The notes under the pieces were generated by a model. The model saw only the letters and a program-made list of their open reading frames with translations. It ran no database searches and was not told the origin of the DNA. A DNA stretch of 64,000 bases from Terracoccus luteus (GTDB lineage Bacteria; Actinomycetota; Actinomycetes; Actinomycetales; Dermatophilaceae), in contig NZ_RBXT01000001.1 in the NCBI RefSeq assembly GCF_003635045.1, forward strand, positions 1,798,001 through 1,862,000, written 5' to 3'. Shown here piece after piece: positions 30,950 to 43,138 of the stretch (its first letter is position 1; each line of letters opens with the position of its first letter). Both the position numbers and the translations under genes were made by a program.

Positions 30950-33157
30950 GTGGGGGCGGTGGGAGCGACCACGGGCGACGAGGCGCGGGACCTGCAGGAC
31001 GAGCTGGCGTCGGAGCAGGCGTACCTCGACCACGCCCGGGCCGAGCTGGCCCGGATGCGTGAGCTGGCGGAGTCGCTCGACGCCGCCAAGGCCAGCGACG
31101 CCGTCTCGGCCGAGGCCCTCGGCGTGGTGCTGGCCAGACGGATCGCCTCGCTGCAGGACGACCCCCGCACCACGCTCTTCTTCGGGCGCATCGACGTCGG
31201 GGTGGGCTCCCCGTGGGTCGGTGACGACGCCGGCGTCCCCGGCGCCGCACCCACGGCTCGGGTGCCCGACCTCGCCCCCGGTGCCGTCGCCGCCTTCCAC
31301 GTCGGCCGTCGTCACGTCGGCGACGAGTCGGGCGACCCGGTCGTCGTCGACTGGCGAGCACCGGTGTCGACGGCCTTCTACCGCGCCTCCCCCGCCGAGC
31401 CCCTCGGCGTCGTGCGTCGCCGGCGGTTCGGCGTCGACCGCGGCCGTCTGACGGCCATCGAGGACGAGCGCGTCGGCGGCCCGGACGGCCCGGACGGCCC
31501 GGACGGCCCAGACGGCTCAGGTGGCGACACGCCTCGGGACGTGACCGAGGGTGCGGGCGACCCGGCATCCACCGGTGGCTCCCTGCTCACGGCCGAGATC
31601 GAGCGCCCGCGCACGGGGCCGATGCGCGACATCGTCTCGACGATCCAGCCGGAGCAGGACGAGATCGTGCGCAGCGACCTCGGGGTGACGGTGTGCGTGC
31701 AGGGTGCGCCGGGCACGGGAAAGACCGCCGTCGGGCTGCACCGCGCCGCCTGGCTGCTCTACTCCTTCCGCCGCCGGCTCGAGCGCACCGGCGTGCTCGT
31801 CGTCGGCCCGAACGCCGCCTTCCTCGACCACATCGGCGCGGTGCTCCCGGCCCTCGGCGAGGTGCGGGTGCGGCACGCGACCATCGAGACCCTGCTCGCC
31901 CACGGGCGCGTGCGCGCCGTCGACGAGCCGGCCGTCGCGACGCTCAAGGGCGACGCCCGCCTCGCCACGGTGCTCGGACGTGCCGTGTGGTCGCACGTGG
32001 GGCGCCCGGACGAGGCCCTCGTCGTGCCGCGCGGCGTGCGCCGCTGGCGGGTGCCCGCCTACGAGGTGGCCGGCGTCGTCGACGACCTGCGCCGGCGCGA
32101 CGTGCGCTACGGCACGGCACGGGACCTGCTGCCGCAGAGCCTCGCCCACCACGTCCTGCTCGTCATGGAGCGCGCGGGTGAGATCACCGACGACCGGGTA
32201 CAGGACGCGGTCGCCCGATCGGCACCGGTCAAGGCGTACGTCAAGACGATCTGGCCGGCCCTCGACGCGGCCGGCGTGCTGCACCGGCTGCTGTCCGACG
32301 CCGACGCCCTGGCGTCGGCGTCCGACGCGGTACTGACCGACGAAGAGCAGCGGATGCTGTTGTGGGACAACCCTGCTCGCACGAAGGGGGCCGCCAAGTG
32401 GTCGGTCGCCGACCTCGCCCTGCTCGACGAGCTCGTCGACCTCATCGGTCGCACCCCCGGCCTCGGCCACGTCGTGCTCGACGAGGCCCAGGACCTCTCG
32501 CCCATGCAGCTGCGGGCCGTGGGGCGTCTGGCCGCGAACGGCTCGCTGACGGTGCTCGGCGACATCGCCCAGGGGACGACGCCCTGGGCCACGCCCTCGT
32601 GGGAGGTGGCGATGGGCCACCTCGGCAAGACCGAGCACGACCTCGTCGTGCTCGACCGCGGCTTCCGGGTACCCGCCGCCGTCATCGACTTCGCGGCCCG
32701 GCTGCTCCCGCAGGCCGCGCCCGGCCTCGGCGCCCCGGTGTCGGTGCGCGACGACCCCGGCCGGGTCGTGCTCGAACGCGTGCCGGCCGACGACCTCCCG
32801 GGCGCGGTCGCCCGCGCCGCCACGAGGGCATCCACGTCGCCAGGCTCGGTCGGGGTGATCGCCCCCGACGCGATGGTCGACGCTCTCTCGCGCGCCCTCA
32901 CGGCGGCGGGCGTCGGCCACGGCCGCCTCGACGCCGGCCACGGCGACGACGAGGACCACCAGGTCGAGCTCGTCCCCGCGACCGTGGCGAAGGGCCTCGA
33001 GTTCGACCGCACCGTCGTCGTCGAGCCCGCCGCCATCGCCGCGGCCGAGCCCGACGAGCGCACGGGCCTGCGACGGCTCTACGTCGTGCTCACGCGAGCG
33101 GTGTCCGAGCTGACGGTCGTGCACGCCGAGCCGCTGCCCGACGCGCTGCAGGGGTAG
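30950..33157 (+). CDS. HelD/HelR-type RNA polymerase recycling motor ATPase
   Basis: A 735-residue UvrD-like superfamily 1 ATPase of the HelD group, which detaches stalled RNA polymerase; some actinobacterial members (HelR) give rifamycin tolerance. N-terminal antiparallel coiled coil: QDELASEQAYLDHARAELARMRELAE. Then FFGRIDVG and VVDWRAPVSTAFYRA, hallmark HelD sequences. Walker A is VQGAPGTGKTAVGLHRAA, motif II VVLDEAQDLSPMQL, motif VI YVVLTRAVSEL. An insertion GGPDGPDGPDGPDGSGG lies near residue 185. GAGAGG five nt before 30950 favours that GTG over 30944 or 30959. Confidence 0.85.
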   Translation: MGAVGATTGDEARDLQDELASEQAYLDHARAELARMRELAESLDAAKASDAVSAEALGVVLARRIASLQDDPRTTLFFGRIDVGVGSPWVGDDAGVPGAAPTARVPDLAPGAVAAFHVGRRHVGDESGDPVVVDWRAPVSTAFYRASPAEPLGVVRRRRFGVDRGRLTAIEDERVGGPDGPDGPDGPDGSGGDTPRDVTEGAGDPASTGGSLLTAEIERPRTGPMRDIVSTIQPEQDEIVRSDLGVTVCVQGAPGTGKTAVGLHRAAWLLYSFRRRLERTGVLVVGPNAAFLDHIGAVLPALGEVRVRHATIETLLAHGRVRAVDEPAVATLKGDARLATVLGRAVWSHVGRPDEALVVPRGVRRWRVPAYEVAGVVDDLRRRDVRYGTARDLLPQSLAHHVLLVMERAGEITDDRVQDAVARSAPVKAYVKTIWPALDAAGVLHRLLSDADALASASDAVLTDEEQRMLLWDNPARTKGAAKWSVADLALLDELVDLIGRTPGLGHVVLDEAQDLSPMQLRAVGRLAANGSLTVLGDIAQGTTPWATPSWEVAMGHLGKTEHDLVVLDRGFRVPAAVIDFAARLLPQAAPGLGAPVSVRDDPGRVVLERVPADDLPGAVARAATRASTSPGSVGVIAPDAMVDALSRALTAAGVGHGRLDAGHGDDEDHQVELVPATVAKGLEFDRTVVVEPAAIAAAEPDERTGLRRLYVVLTRAVSELTVVHAEPLPDALQG

Positions 33158-33171
33158 GCGCCCGACCGGCC

Positions 33172-33609
33172 TCAGACGAGGGCGCGCAGGGCCAGCAGGT
33201 ACGACTGCAGGCCGAACCCGGCGACGGTGCCCGTCGCGACGGGGGCCACGACCGAGACGTGCCGGAACTCCTCGCGCGACGCGGGGTTGCTCAGGTGCAC
33301 CTCGACGAGGCTGCGCCCGCTCGTCGTGACGATGGCGCACGCGTCGCGCACCGCGTACGAGTAGTGGGTGAACGCGCCGGGGTTGAGCACGACGTCGGCG
33401 CCGGCGTCGACCGCCTCGTGAAGCCAGTCGATGAGCTCGCCCTCGTGGTTGGTCTGGCGACAGTCGGCCACGAGACCGAGCTCGTGCGCCTCGCGCTCGA
33501 CCGCGGCGTGCACGTCGTCGAGGGTGTCCGACCCGTAGACCTCCGGCTCGCGCGTGCCGAGCCGGTTGAGGTTCGGGCCGGAGAGCACGAAGACCGTGGG
33601 TGCCGTCAT
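33172..33609 (-). CDS. aroQ: 3-dehydroquinate dehydratase, type II
   Basis: Third step of the shikimate pathway. It is 145 residues long, the standard dodecameric type II form. FVLSGPNLNRLGTREPEVYG includes the catalytic Tyr and Arg; NHEGELIDWLHEA and LNPGAFTHYSYAVRDA include the catalytic Asn-Pro-Gly-x-x-x-His; VEVHLSNPASREEFRH follows. It sits 57 bp after aroB with its own TAGACT box. Confidence 0.96.
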   Translation of the reverse strand: MTAPTVFVLSGPNLNRLGTREPEVYGSDTLDDVHAAVEREAHELGLVADCRQTNHEGELIDWLHEAVDAGADVVLNPGAFTHYSYAVRDACAIVTTSGRSLVEVHLSNPASREEFRHVSVVAPVATGTVAGFGLQSYLLALRALV

Positions 33610-33616
33610 GCGCCGG

Positions 33617-33622
33617 AGTCTA
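33617..33622 (-). promoter_or_regulatory. -10-like TAGACT before aroQ
   Basis: TAGACT ends 7 nt before the aroQ ATG, again giving a start of transcription at the start codon. It lies in the 57-bp aroB-aroQ gap. Confidence 0.45.
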
Positions 33623-33666
33623 GTGACGCCCGCCGGGGTGGGCCGGGTGCCGCCGCCCCCACGCGC

Positions 33667-34794
33667 TCAGCCGCTGACGAGGGCGTAGGCCCGCTCGAGC
33701 AGGTCGTCGCCGGGCCCGGTGAGTCGGGCCGGTCGGGCCGGGCCGTCGAGCACGACGAAGCGCAGCTGGGAGCCGCGCGACTTCTTGTCGCGGCGCATCG
33801 CCGTGAGCAGCTCGGGCCACCGGCCCCCGTCGTAGCGCGTCGGGAGCCTGAGGGACTCGAGGATGCCGTGGTGCCGGGCCACGAGGGCGTCACCCTCGGC
33901 GCCCGTGAGGTGACCCGCGAGCCGGGCGAGCTCGGCGACGTAGACCATGCCCACGGAGACGGCCTCGCCGTGCCGCCAGGAGTAGCGCTCCACCTGCTCG
34001 ACGGCGTGGCCGAACGTGTGGCCGTAGTTGAGGATCTCGCGCAGCGAGCTCTCGCGCAGGTCGGCGGCGACGACCTCCGCCTTGACCCGCACCGCCCGCT
34101 CGACCAGCTCGCGCAGGCTCGGGTGGGTGGCGGCGTCGGGGCCACACAGACCCGCGGGGTTGGCCTCAACGAGGTCGAGCACGACCGGGTCGGCGATGAA
34201 GCCGCACTTGACGACCTCGGCGAGCCCGGCGGTCAGGTCGGCCGGCGGCAGGGTCGCGAGCACGTCGAGGTCGCACAGCACCCCGGCCGGAGGGTGGAAG
34301 GCACCGACGAGGTTCTTGCCCTCGGCGGTGTTGATGCCGGTCTTGCCACCGACGGCCGCGTCGACCATGCCAAGCAGCGTCGTCGGGACCTGCACGACAG
34401 CCACGCCGCGCAGCCACGTGGCGGCGACGAACCCCGCGAGGTCGGTCACCGACCCGCCCCCCAGGCCCACGACGGCATCCGTGCGGGTGAACCCCTCGCG
34501 GCCGAGCCGGCCCCAGAGGCGGGCGGCGACCTCGGCGGTCTTGGCCGCCTCGGCGTCGGGGACCTCCTCGGTGACGACGGTCAGGCCGCGGCGCTCGAGG
34601 GCCGCGGTGAGGCGCTGCGTCAACGCGTCGATGGTCGGCGGGTGCACGAGCAGGACCCGCTCGACCGCCTCGCCGAGCAGGCCGCCGAGCCGGGCGTCGG
34701 CGTCGGCGCCCGAGATGAGCCCGTGGCCGACGAGGACGTCGTAGTCGTCGCCGACGGGGATGCGGGTGGCCGACTGGTCGATCGAGTCGCTCAT
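33667..34794 (-). CDS. aroB: 3-dehydroquinate synthase
   Basis: Zinc and NAD enzyme forming dehydroquinate. It is 375 residues long. It has AVVGLGGGSVTDLAGFVAATWLRG, QVPTTLLGMVDAAVGGKTGIN, and the metal ligands Glu in AEVVKCG and His in LNYGHTFGHAVE and RHGEAVSVGM. The ATG overlaps the aroK stop (ATGA), so the preceding frame, which stays open to 35412, is only a shadow of aroK. Confidence 0.96.
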   Translation of the reverse strand: MSDSIDQSATRIPVGDDYDVLVGHGLISGADADARLGGLLGEAVERVLLVHPPTIDALTQRLTAALERRGLTVVTEEVPDAEAAKTAEVAARLWGRLGREGFTRTDAVVGLGGGSVTDLAGFVAATWLRGVAVVQVPTTLLGMVDAAVGGKTGINTAEGKNLVGAFHPPAGVLCDLDVLATLPPADLTAGLAEVVKCGFIADPVVLDLVEANPAGLCGPDAATHPSLRELVERAVRVKAEVVAADLRESSLREILNYGHTFGHAVEQVERYSWRHGEAVSVGMVYVAELARLAGHLTGAEGDALVARHHGILESLRLPTRYDGGRWPELLTAMRRDKKSRGSQLRFVVLDGPARPARLTGPGDDLLERAYALVSG

Positions 34795-35393
34795 GCGGGG
34801 GCGTTCGGGGCGTCGGGGGCGTCGGGCGTCGCCGTGAGCCCGAGGGCCGTGAGGACGGCGTCGACGACCTCGTCGGGGGTGCGGCCTGCGGTGTCGACGC
34901 GGTGCGTGGCGACCTGCTGGTAGGTCGGGCGGCGCGTGTTCATCATGGCCGTCCACGACGCCCGGGGGTTGACCGACAGGAGGGGCCGCGAGCGGTCGAA
35001 GCCGATGCGGCGGCTGGCGTCGGCGATGGTGACGTCGAGGAAGACGACGACGTGGCCCTTGAGCGCCTGCTGCGTCTCGGGCGTCATGACCGCACCGCCG
35101 CCGAGGGCGAGCACGCCCCGCTGCTCGGCGAGGGCGCGGGCGACCTCGTCGCGCTCGAGCTCGCGGAACACCGGCTCGCCGTCGTCGACGAAGATGTCGC
35201 TGATCGACCGGCCTTGCTGCTGCTCGATGGCGAGGTCGACGTCGTGGAACGGAACCCCGAGCCGGTCGGCGAGCGCCGCCGCGACGGTGGTCTTGCCGGC
35301 GCCGGGCGGCCCGACGACGACGGCGACGGGGCGCGGGGCGGTGGCGGCGTCGGTCGCGTCGGCGCTGGTCGGGTCGAGGGCGTCGCTGGTCAC
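34791..35393 (-). CDS. aroK: Shikimate kinase
   Basis: Phosphorylates shikimate. It is 200 residues long, slightly longer than usual because of N- and C-terminal Ala/Asp/Thr tails. P-loop [18 protein letters not shown], shikimate-binding [18 protein letters not shown] and ALGGGAVM, and lid RSRPLL. The GTG at 35393 overlaps the aroC stop (GTGA); the GTG just before it at 35396 is equally possible. Confidence 0.95.
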   Translation of the reverse strand: MTSDALDPTSADATDAATAPRPVAVVVGPPGAGKTTVAAALADRLGVPFHDVDLAIEQQQGRSISDIFVDDGEPVFRELERDEVARALAEQRGVLALGGGAVMTPETQQALKGHVVVFLDVTIADASRRIGFDRSRPLLSVNPRASWTAMMNTRRPTYQQVATHRVDTAGRTPDEVVDAVLTALGLTATPDAPDAPNAPA

Positions 35394-36610
35394 CACGAGC
35401 GCAGCCCCTCACGGATGCCGTCGAGGTAGCCGCGGTGGTTGCGCGCGGTCTCGGTGACGGAGTCGCCGCCGAACTTCTCGAGGCAGGCCTCGGCGAGCAC
35501 GAGCGCGACCATGGCCTCGGCGACGACGCCGGCGGCGGGCACGGCGCACACGTCGGAGCGCTGGTGGATGGCGGTGGCGGCCTCCCCCGTCGCGACGTCG
35601 ACGGTGGCGAGCGCCCGGGGCACGGTGCTGATCGGCTTCATGGCCGCGCGCACGCGCAGCACCTGGCCCGTCGACATGCCGCCCTCGGTGCCGCCGGCGC
35701 GCCCGGTGCGACGGGTGATGGTGCCGTCGACGAGGTCCATCTCGTCGTGCGCCTGTGAGCCGCGGCGGCGGGCGGTCTCGAAGCCGTCGCCGACCTCGAC
35801 CCCCTTGATGGCCTGGATGCTCATGAGGGCGGCGGCGAGACGCGCGTCGAGCTTGCGGTCCCAGTGGACGTGCGAGCCGAGGCCCGGGGGCAGCCCGTAG
35901 GCGAGCACCTCGACGACCCCGCCGAGGGTGTCGCCGTCCTTCTTCGCGGCGTCGACCTCGGCCACCATCGCGGCGGAGGCCTCGGCGTCGAAGCCGCGCA
36001 CGGGGTCGGCATCGAGGGCCTCGACGTCGTCGGGAGTGGGCAGGGCCGTGCCGGGCGCGACCGCGGCCGTGCCGATGCTGACGGTGTGTGACACGAGGCG
36101 GATGCCGTACGCCTGCTCGAGCAGGCGGGCGGCGACCTCGCCGAGCGCCACCCGGGCCGCGGTCTCGCGGGCGGAAGCGCGTTCGAGCACCGGTCGGGCG
36201 TCCTCGTAGCCGTACTTCTGCATGCCGACGAGGTCGGCGTGCCCGGGGCGGGGCCGCGTCAGGGGTCGGTTGCGGGCCACCTCCTTGTCGGCGTTGACGT
36301 CGTTCGCGGCCGCGTAGGCCTCGTCGCTGACCGCCTCCGGGCTCATGACGGTCTGCCACTTCGGCCACTCGCTGTTGCCGACGCGCACCGCGAGGGGCGA
36401 GCCCATCGTCACGCCGTGGCGCAGCCCGCCGAGGAACTCGACCTCGTCCTGCTCGAACTTCATGCGTGCCCCGCGGCCGTAGCCGAGCCGGCGGCGGGCG
36501 AGGGCGGCCTGCAGGTCCTTGGCCGACACCTCGACCCCGGCCGGAACCCCTTCGAGCATCGCCACGAGGGCGGGACCGTGCGACTCACCGGCGGTCAACC
36601 AACGCAACAT
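35390..36610 (-). CDS. aroC: Chorismate synthase
   Basis: Last step of the common pathway, FMNH2-dependent. It is 406 residues long. It starts [25 protein letters not shown], a family signature; it has [36 protein letters not shown] and [20 protein letters not shown], and the third signature region in [21 protein letters not shown] lies 6 nt upstream of the ATG, so transcription may start at the gene. It leads the coupled aroC-aroK-aroB run. Confidence 0.97.
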   Translation of the reverse strand: MLRWLTAGESHGPALVAMLEGVPAGVEVSAKDLQAALARRRLGYGRGARMKFEQDEVEFLGGLRHGVTMGSPLAVRVGNSEWPKWQTVMSPEAVSDEAYAAANDVNADKEVARNRPLTRPRPGHADLVGMQKYGYEDARPVLERASARETAARVALGEVAARLLEQAYGIRLVSHTVSIGTAAVAPGTALPTPDDVEALDADPVRGFDAEASAAMVAEVDAAKKDGDTLGGVVEVLAYGLPPGLGSHVHWDRKLDARLAAALMSIQAIKGVEVGDGFETARRRGSQAHDEMDLVDGTITRRTGRAGGTEGGMSTGQVLRVRAAMKPISTVPRALATVDVATGEAATAIHQRSDVCAVPAAGVVAEAMVALVLAEACLEKFGGDSVTETARNHRGYLDGIREGLRSW

Positions 36611-36691
36611 GCCCGCAGTCTCCCACGCAGGGCAGGAGCGCCTCCGGGGCGTCCCACGCCAGCGGGCCACCCGGCATCCGGCCGCCCTTCG

Positions 36692-36820
36692 TCCCGCCAC
36701 GGCCCGATCCTGGACACGTTCCCGGCCGAGAACCCCCCTTTTTCCCGCCACGGCCCGATCCCGGACACCGCCCCGGCCGAGACCCCGCCCCTTTTCCCGC
36801 CACGGCCCGATCCCGGACAC
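36692..36820. repeat. Three-unit direct repeat, period 51-52 bp
   Basis: TCCCGCCACGGCCCGATCCC plus GGACAC begins at 36692 (one T variant), 36743 and 36795. Between them runs GCCCCGGCCGAGACCCCGCC followed by a C/T tract. It lies between aroC and the prepilin peptidase gene. Period and the head CCCGCCACGGC are shared with the large array at 43139-43690. Confidence 0.85.
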
Positions 36821-36858
36821 TCCGCCGGATGCCGGCTGGCCGGCGCCCGCACGCGCCC

Positions 36859-37581
36859 TCAGAAGAGCGGCGGGACCTCGACGAGCAGGGCGACGTGGGC
36901 TCCGGCCAGCAGCCACGGACCGAACGCGATCGCCGTCCGGCGGCCCGCACGCCGGGTCAGCAGCCGTCCGAGGGCCCACAGGCCGCCCAGCCCGAAGGCG
37001 GCGTAGACCGCGACGACGGGACCCCAGACCGAGACGTGGCCGGTCACGAGCCCGAGCAGCAGGCCCAGCCTCACGTCGCCGAGACCGAAGGCCGACCCGA
37101 CCACGCTCGCCGCCAGGGCCAGCGCGAGCAGGACACCGGCGAGCGCGACCCCCGCGACGACCCCGCGCACGAGCGGCCCGGCGTCACGGGTGACCACGGC
37201 CGAGAGCACGAGCTGCGCGGCGACGAGCGCCGTGGCCGGCGTCAGCAGACCGGTCGGCAGCCGGTGGACGTCGGCGTCCATCCAGGTGAGCGCCACCGAG
37301 ACGGTGGTGAAGGTGAGCAGGGCCGGCAGCAGCGTCCACTCCGCGGTGCCCCCGACGCGCCAGGCGAGCAGGGCCCACAGCGCCGCGGTCACGACCGGCA
37401 CCACGACCCGGCCGCCGGCCGCCCACCGTGGCGCGCGCCGGTCGTGCTCCTCGTTGAGCCGGTAGCCGAGGCCGACCAGTCGCGGTGCCAGCAGAGCCCC
37501 GACCACCGCCCCGGCGACGCCGATGACGACGACCGCCCACCACGGTGCGGCCGGATCGCCGAGCCCCTGCGACCACCCCAT
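36859..37581 (-). CDS. Prepilin peptidase, A24 family
   Basis: A 240-residue polytopic membrane protein with about seven hydrophobic segments. The two catalytic aspartates of A24 aspartic peptidases are seen in [15 protein letters not shown] and in [14 protein letters not shown]. It lacks the N-terminal methyltransferase domain of full-length PilD. No pilin or tad genes are in the window, so its substrates must be encoded elsewhere. It ends 38 bp after the repeat block; aroE is 9 bp upstream. Confidence 0.85.
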   Translation of the reverse strand: MGWSQGLGDPAAPWWAVVVIGVAGAVVGALLAPRLVGLGYRLNEEHDRRAPRWAAGGRVVVPVVTAALWALLAWRVGGTAEWTLLPALLTFTTVSVALTWMDADVHRLPTGLLTPATALVAAQLVLSAVVTRDAGPLVRGVVAGVALAGVLLALALAASVVGSAFGLGDVRLGLLLGLVTGHVSVWGPVVAVYAAFGLGGLWALGRLLTRRAGRRTAIAFGPWLLAGAHVALLVEVPPLF

Positions 37582-37590
37582 CGCGAGCCC

Positions 37591-38469
37591 TCAGCCGCGC
37601 CGGGCCAGCTCGGCCCGCAGCGCCTCGCGCATGGCCTCGACCGGCGCCTCGGACCCGGTCATGAGGCGTACCTGCTCGGTCGCCTGGTGCAGCAGCATGT
37701 CGACCCCGGGGGCGACGGACCACCCCGCGGCCGCGGCGGCGTCCTCGAGCGGGGTGCGTCCGCCGCCGTAGACGACGTCGAGCAGCACCGTGCCCGAACC
37801 ACCGGCCGGGGGCATGCGGTCGAGCCCGCCCACGGCAGGCGGCGGGACCGTGCTGACGACGACGTCGGCCCGGCGCCAGTCGCCCAGCGTGACGACGTCG
37901 ACCGTCAGCCCGGACCGTCGCGCCTGCTCGACCGTCTCGGGTCGGGGCTGCGCCCGCACCATGAGGGTCACCCGTCGCACGCCCATCGTCGCGAGCGCCG
38001 CCACCGCGGAGCGAGCCGTGGCGCCGGAGCCGACCACGACGGCATCCGTCACCTCGCGCGCACCGGCGTCGGCCAGCGCACGCACGATGCCGACGACGTC
38101 GGTGTTCTCGGCCGCCCAGCGCCCGTCACCGCCGGAGCCACCGCCGGAGCCATCGCCGATCCGCACGAGCGTGTTGGCGGCACCGGTCGCCCGCGCCGTC
38201 CCGCCGACCGTCTCGGCGGCCGCGAGGGCGGCCTCCTTGAGGGGCATCGTCAGGGACAGCCCGCGCCACGAGGCGTCGAGGCCCGCGAGGGCGGCGTCGA
38301 ACCCGTCGACGTCGACGTCCCGACGCTCGTAGCCCCACCCCGGCAGACCCAGGGCCGCGTAGGCGGCACGGTGCAGCACCGGTGAGAGCGAGTGCGAGAC
38401 GGGATGACCCCACACCGCACACCGGTGCGGGTGGGTGCCCCCGGCATCCGGTGGGGCGTCGCTCAGCAC
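37591..38469 (-). CDS. aroE: Shikimate dehydrogenase
   Basis: Reduces 3-dehydroshikimate with NADPH. It is 292 residues long. CAVWGHPVSHSLSPVLHRAAYAALG is the shikimate-binding start, LSLTMPLKEAAL contains the catalytic Lys, and AAENTDVVGIV the catalytic Asp. The NADP loop is VVVGSGATARSAVAAL. A Gly/Ser/Asp insert lies in the middle (GDGSGGGSGGDG). The GTG at 38469 overlaps the mltG coding end by 7 nt; an upstream GTG at 38490 in frame is also open. Confidence 0.93.
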   Translation of the reverse strand: MLSDAPPDAGGTHPHRCAVWGHPVSHSLSPVLHRAAYAALGLPGWGYERRDVDVDGFDAALAGLDASWRGLSLTMPLKEAALAAAETVGGTARATGAANTLVRIGDGSGGGSGGDGRWAAENTDVVGIVRALADAGAREVTDAVVVGSGATARSAVAALATMGVRRVTLMVRAQPRPETVEQARRSGLTVDVVTLGDWRRADVVVSTVPPPAVGGLDRMPPAGGSGTVLLDVVYGGGRTPLEDAAAAAGWSVAPGVDMLLHQATEQVRLMTGSEAPVEAMREALRAELARRG

Positions 38470-39698
38470 TGGCCCTTGTTGGCCTGGCACCAGGCTTGGA
38501 ACTCCTTGACGTTGGCGAGGTGCTGGTTGTAGTCGTTCGTGAACTTCGTCGCGCCGGACGACGGGTTGACGGTGACGAAGTAGGTCCAGTTCCCCGCGGC
38601 CGGCTTGGCGGCGGCCTCGATGGCGCTCTCGCCCGGGTTGTCGATCGGCCCGGCCGGCAGCCCGTCCTTGAGATAGGTGTTGTACGGGTTGTCGTCGGCC
38701 CGCTCGGCGTCGGTCGTCGTCACGCTGCGACGCCCGACCCCGTAGCTGACGGTCGAGTCGAACTGCAGCCGCATGCCGTCGGCGAGCCGGTTCTCGACGA
38801 CCCGCGCGACCTTGGGCCGGTCCGCGTTGTCACGCGACTCCGCCTCGACGAGGCTGGCGATGATGACGACCCGCTCCATGTTCGCGGGGCTGACGCCGAG
38901 GGCCTCGAGGCGCTTGACCGACTCGGCCACCATCGTCTTGAGCTGCTCGGCGGCGGTCGTGTCGGAGTCGAACTCGTAGCTGGCCGGGAAGAGGTAGCCC
39001 TCGACGTTGCCCTTGGCCGACGGCGGCAGGCCGAGCGCGGAGGCGTTCTTGGCGGCCGCCGTGTACTGGGCGACGGGGACACCGGTCGCCTGCGAGAGCT
39101 TGGCGTAGATCTCCTTCGCCCACAGGCCCTCCTGGATCGTCACGCGGGTGACGTCGCGGTTCGCGGGGTCGACGAGCACCGCGAGGGCGTCGGAGGCCTT
39201 CATCTGCTTCTTCAGCGTGTAGCTGCCGGGCTGGATGCCGGCGCTGCGCGGGTCGTTGCTCGCGGCCTCGTTGAAGGCCTTGGTCGACTTGATGACGTCC
39301 TGCGACAGCAGCTGACGCGCGATGGCCGAGCCGTTCGCGCCGGTCGCCACCTTGATCACGACCTCCCCCGAGCCGGGGCCCGGGTAGTCGTTCGACTCCA
39401 GCGCCCCCTCGACGACGGGCCGCAGCACCGTGAAGGCGGCGAAGGCGCCGCCGCCGACGACGGCGAGGGCGAGCACGATGACGAGCAGCCGGCGCCACAG
39501 GGGCGGCTTGGTCCGACCGTGGCGCCGCTCGGCGCGACGCTCGCGCCGGCTCAGCGGCCGGCGGTCGTCGTGCCCGTCGTGGTCGTGGTGCCCTCGGTCG
39601 TCGTGGCCGTGGTCGTCGTGGTCGGGATACCCCGAGCCGCCCCCACGGTGGCTCCGGTCGGTGTCACCGAAGATGGATGACTCGAGGTGGTCGGTCAT
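38463..39698 (-). CDS. mltG: Endolytic murein transglycosylase MltG
   Basis: A 411-residue membrane-anchored enzyme that cleaves nascent peptidoglycan strands. The N-terminal cytoplasmic segment is rich in His and Asp (YPDHDDHGHDDRGHHDHDGH, residues 24-43), then basic, then one TM (LLVIVLALAVVGGGAFAAF). Extracytoplasmic LysM-like and YceG domains follow; the catalytic Glu is in ASLVEAESR, with the family's YNTYLKDGLPAGPIDNPG. The His-rich tail is unusual. ruvX overlaps its start and aroE its end. Confidence 0.93.
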   Translation of the reverse strand: MTDHLESSIFGDTDRSHRGGGSGYPDHDDHGHDDRGHHDHDGHDDRRPLSRRERRAERRHGRTKPPLWRRLLVIVLALAVVGGGAFAAFTVLRPVVEGALESNDYPGPGSGEVVIKVATGANGSAIARQLLSQDVIKSTKAFNEAASNDPRSAGIQPGSYTLKKQMKASDALAVLVDPANRDVTRVTIQEGLWAKEIYAKLSQATGVPVAQYTAAAKNASALGLPPSAKGNVEGYLFPASYEFDSDTTAAEQLKTMVAESVKRLEALGVSPANMERVVIIASLVEAESRDNADRPKVARVVENRLADGMRLQFDSTVSYGVGRRSVTTTDAERADDNPYNTYLKDGLPAGPIDNPGESAIEAAAKPAAGNWTYFVTVNPSSGATKFTNDYNQHLANVKEFQAWCQANKGQC

Positions 39699-40281
39699 CG
39701 GTGGCGTTCCTTCTTTGTGCGCGGTTTGCGGGTGCCCGGCACGAGCTCTCCGGGTGGCCGGCCCGACGTCCCCTCCGCGTCGAGTGCCGTCTGCAGGATC
39801 AGGACGGCGGCAGCCTGGTCGACGACGGCCCGCTGTCCCCGACCGGGCACGCCGCTGTCGCGTAGTCTGCGGTGCGCATCGACCGTGGTCAAGCGCTCGT
39901 CGACGAGACGCACCGGTGTCGGGCCGAGCGTGCGGGCCAGCCGACGGGCGTAGTCGCGGGCCTTCTCGGCCGCCGCACCCTCCAGACCGGACAGCAGCCG
40001 GGGCAGCCCCACGACGACCTCGAGGGCCCGTCGCTCGGCCACGAGGGCCGCCAGCTCGGCCACGTCGGCGTCCCCGTCGGCGTCGCGGGCGAGCGTGGCG
40101 ACGGGGTGCGCGAGGATGCCGGAGGGGTCGCTGGCGCTCACTCCCACACGGACGTCACCGACGTCGACCCCGACCCGCACCCCGGGACGCCGGGTGGGCG
40201 GCTCGACGTCGGGGTCGGGAGCCGAGGTGGTCGACCGCTCGGCGGGTGTGCCGGTGGTCGGGATGCCGGTGGGCGGCTCGG

Positions 40282-40285
<4 letters not shown>
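39695..40285 (-). CDS. ruvX: Putative pre-16S rRNA nuclease / RuvX (YqgF) family
   Basis: A 196-residue RNase H-fold nuclease. After about 35 Pro/Thr-rich residues the core begins [22 protein letters not shown] with the catalytic Asp, then [26 protein letters not shown], and [15 protein letters not shown] with the last acidic residue. The first strand reads GVDVGD where most members have GLDxG. It overlaps alaS (ATGA) upstream and mltG downstream; this triplet is conserved in actinobacteria. Confidence 0.93.
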
Positions 40286-42954
<2,669 letters not shown>

Positions 42955-43057
42955 CCTGGTGTCCTTGCCTTCCATGGTGCGGCGCCCCTCGGATGCCGCG
43001 TGCTGCCGCGGGTGCCCGCGCGCCGGTGGCGGTGGGGTGTCGCGGGTCGTCTGAGCC

Positions 43058-43068
43058 CGTCAACCCTA
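43058..43068 (-). promoter_or_regulatory. Possible promoter element upstream of alaS
   Basis: TTAGGGTTGACGG holds both a -10-like TAGGGT (43068-43063) and a -35-like TTGACG (43063-43058) on the minus strand, about 105 nt before alaS and just beyond the tandem array. Which, if either, is used cannot be decided. Confidence 0.25.
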
Positions 43069-43138
43069 ACCGCTGGGACCGGGACCGCGCCCGCAGGTAT
43101 CCACGGACCCCGACCCGGCCGGCATCCCACCCCGCCCA

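Noticed and set aside
36466-38385. Plus-strand frame of about 640 codons across the aroC-aroE region
   Set aside because: Antisense to the prepilin peptidase and aroE genes; highly charged, low-complexity translation typical of GC-rich shadows.
42955-43138. T-box leader for alaS
   Set aside because: No specifier loop, AGTA box or T-box-like UGGN sequence with antiterminator could be recognised.
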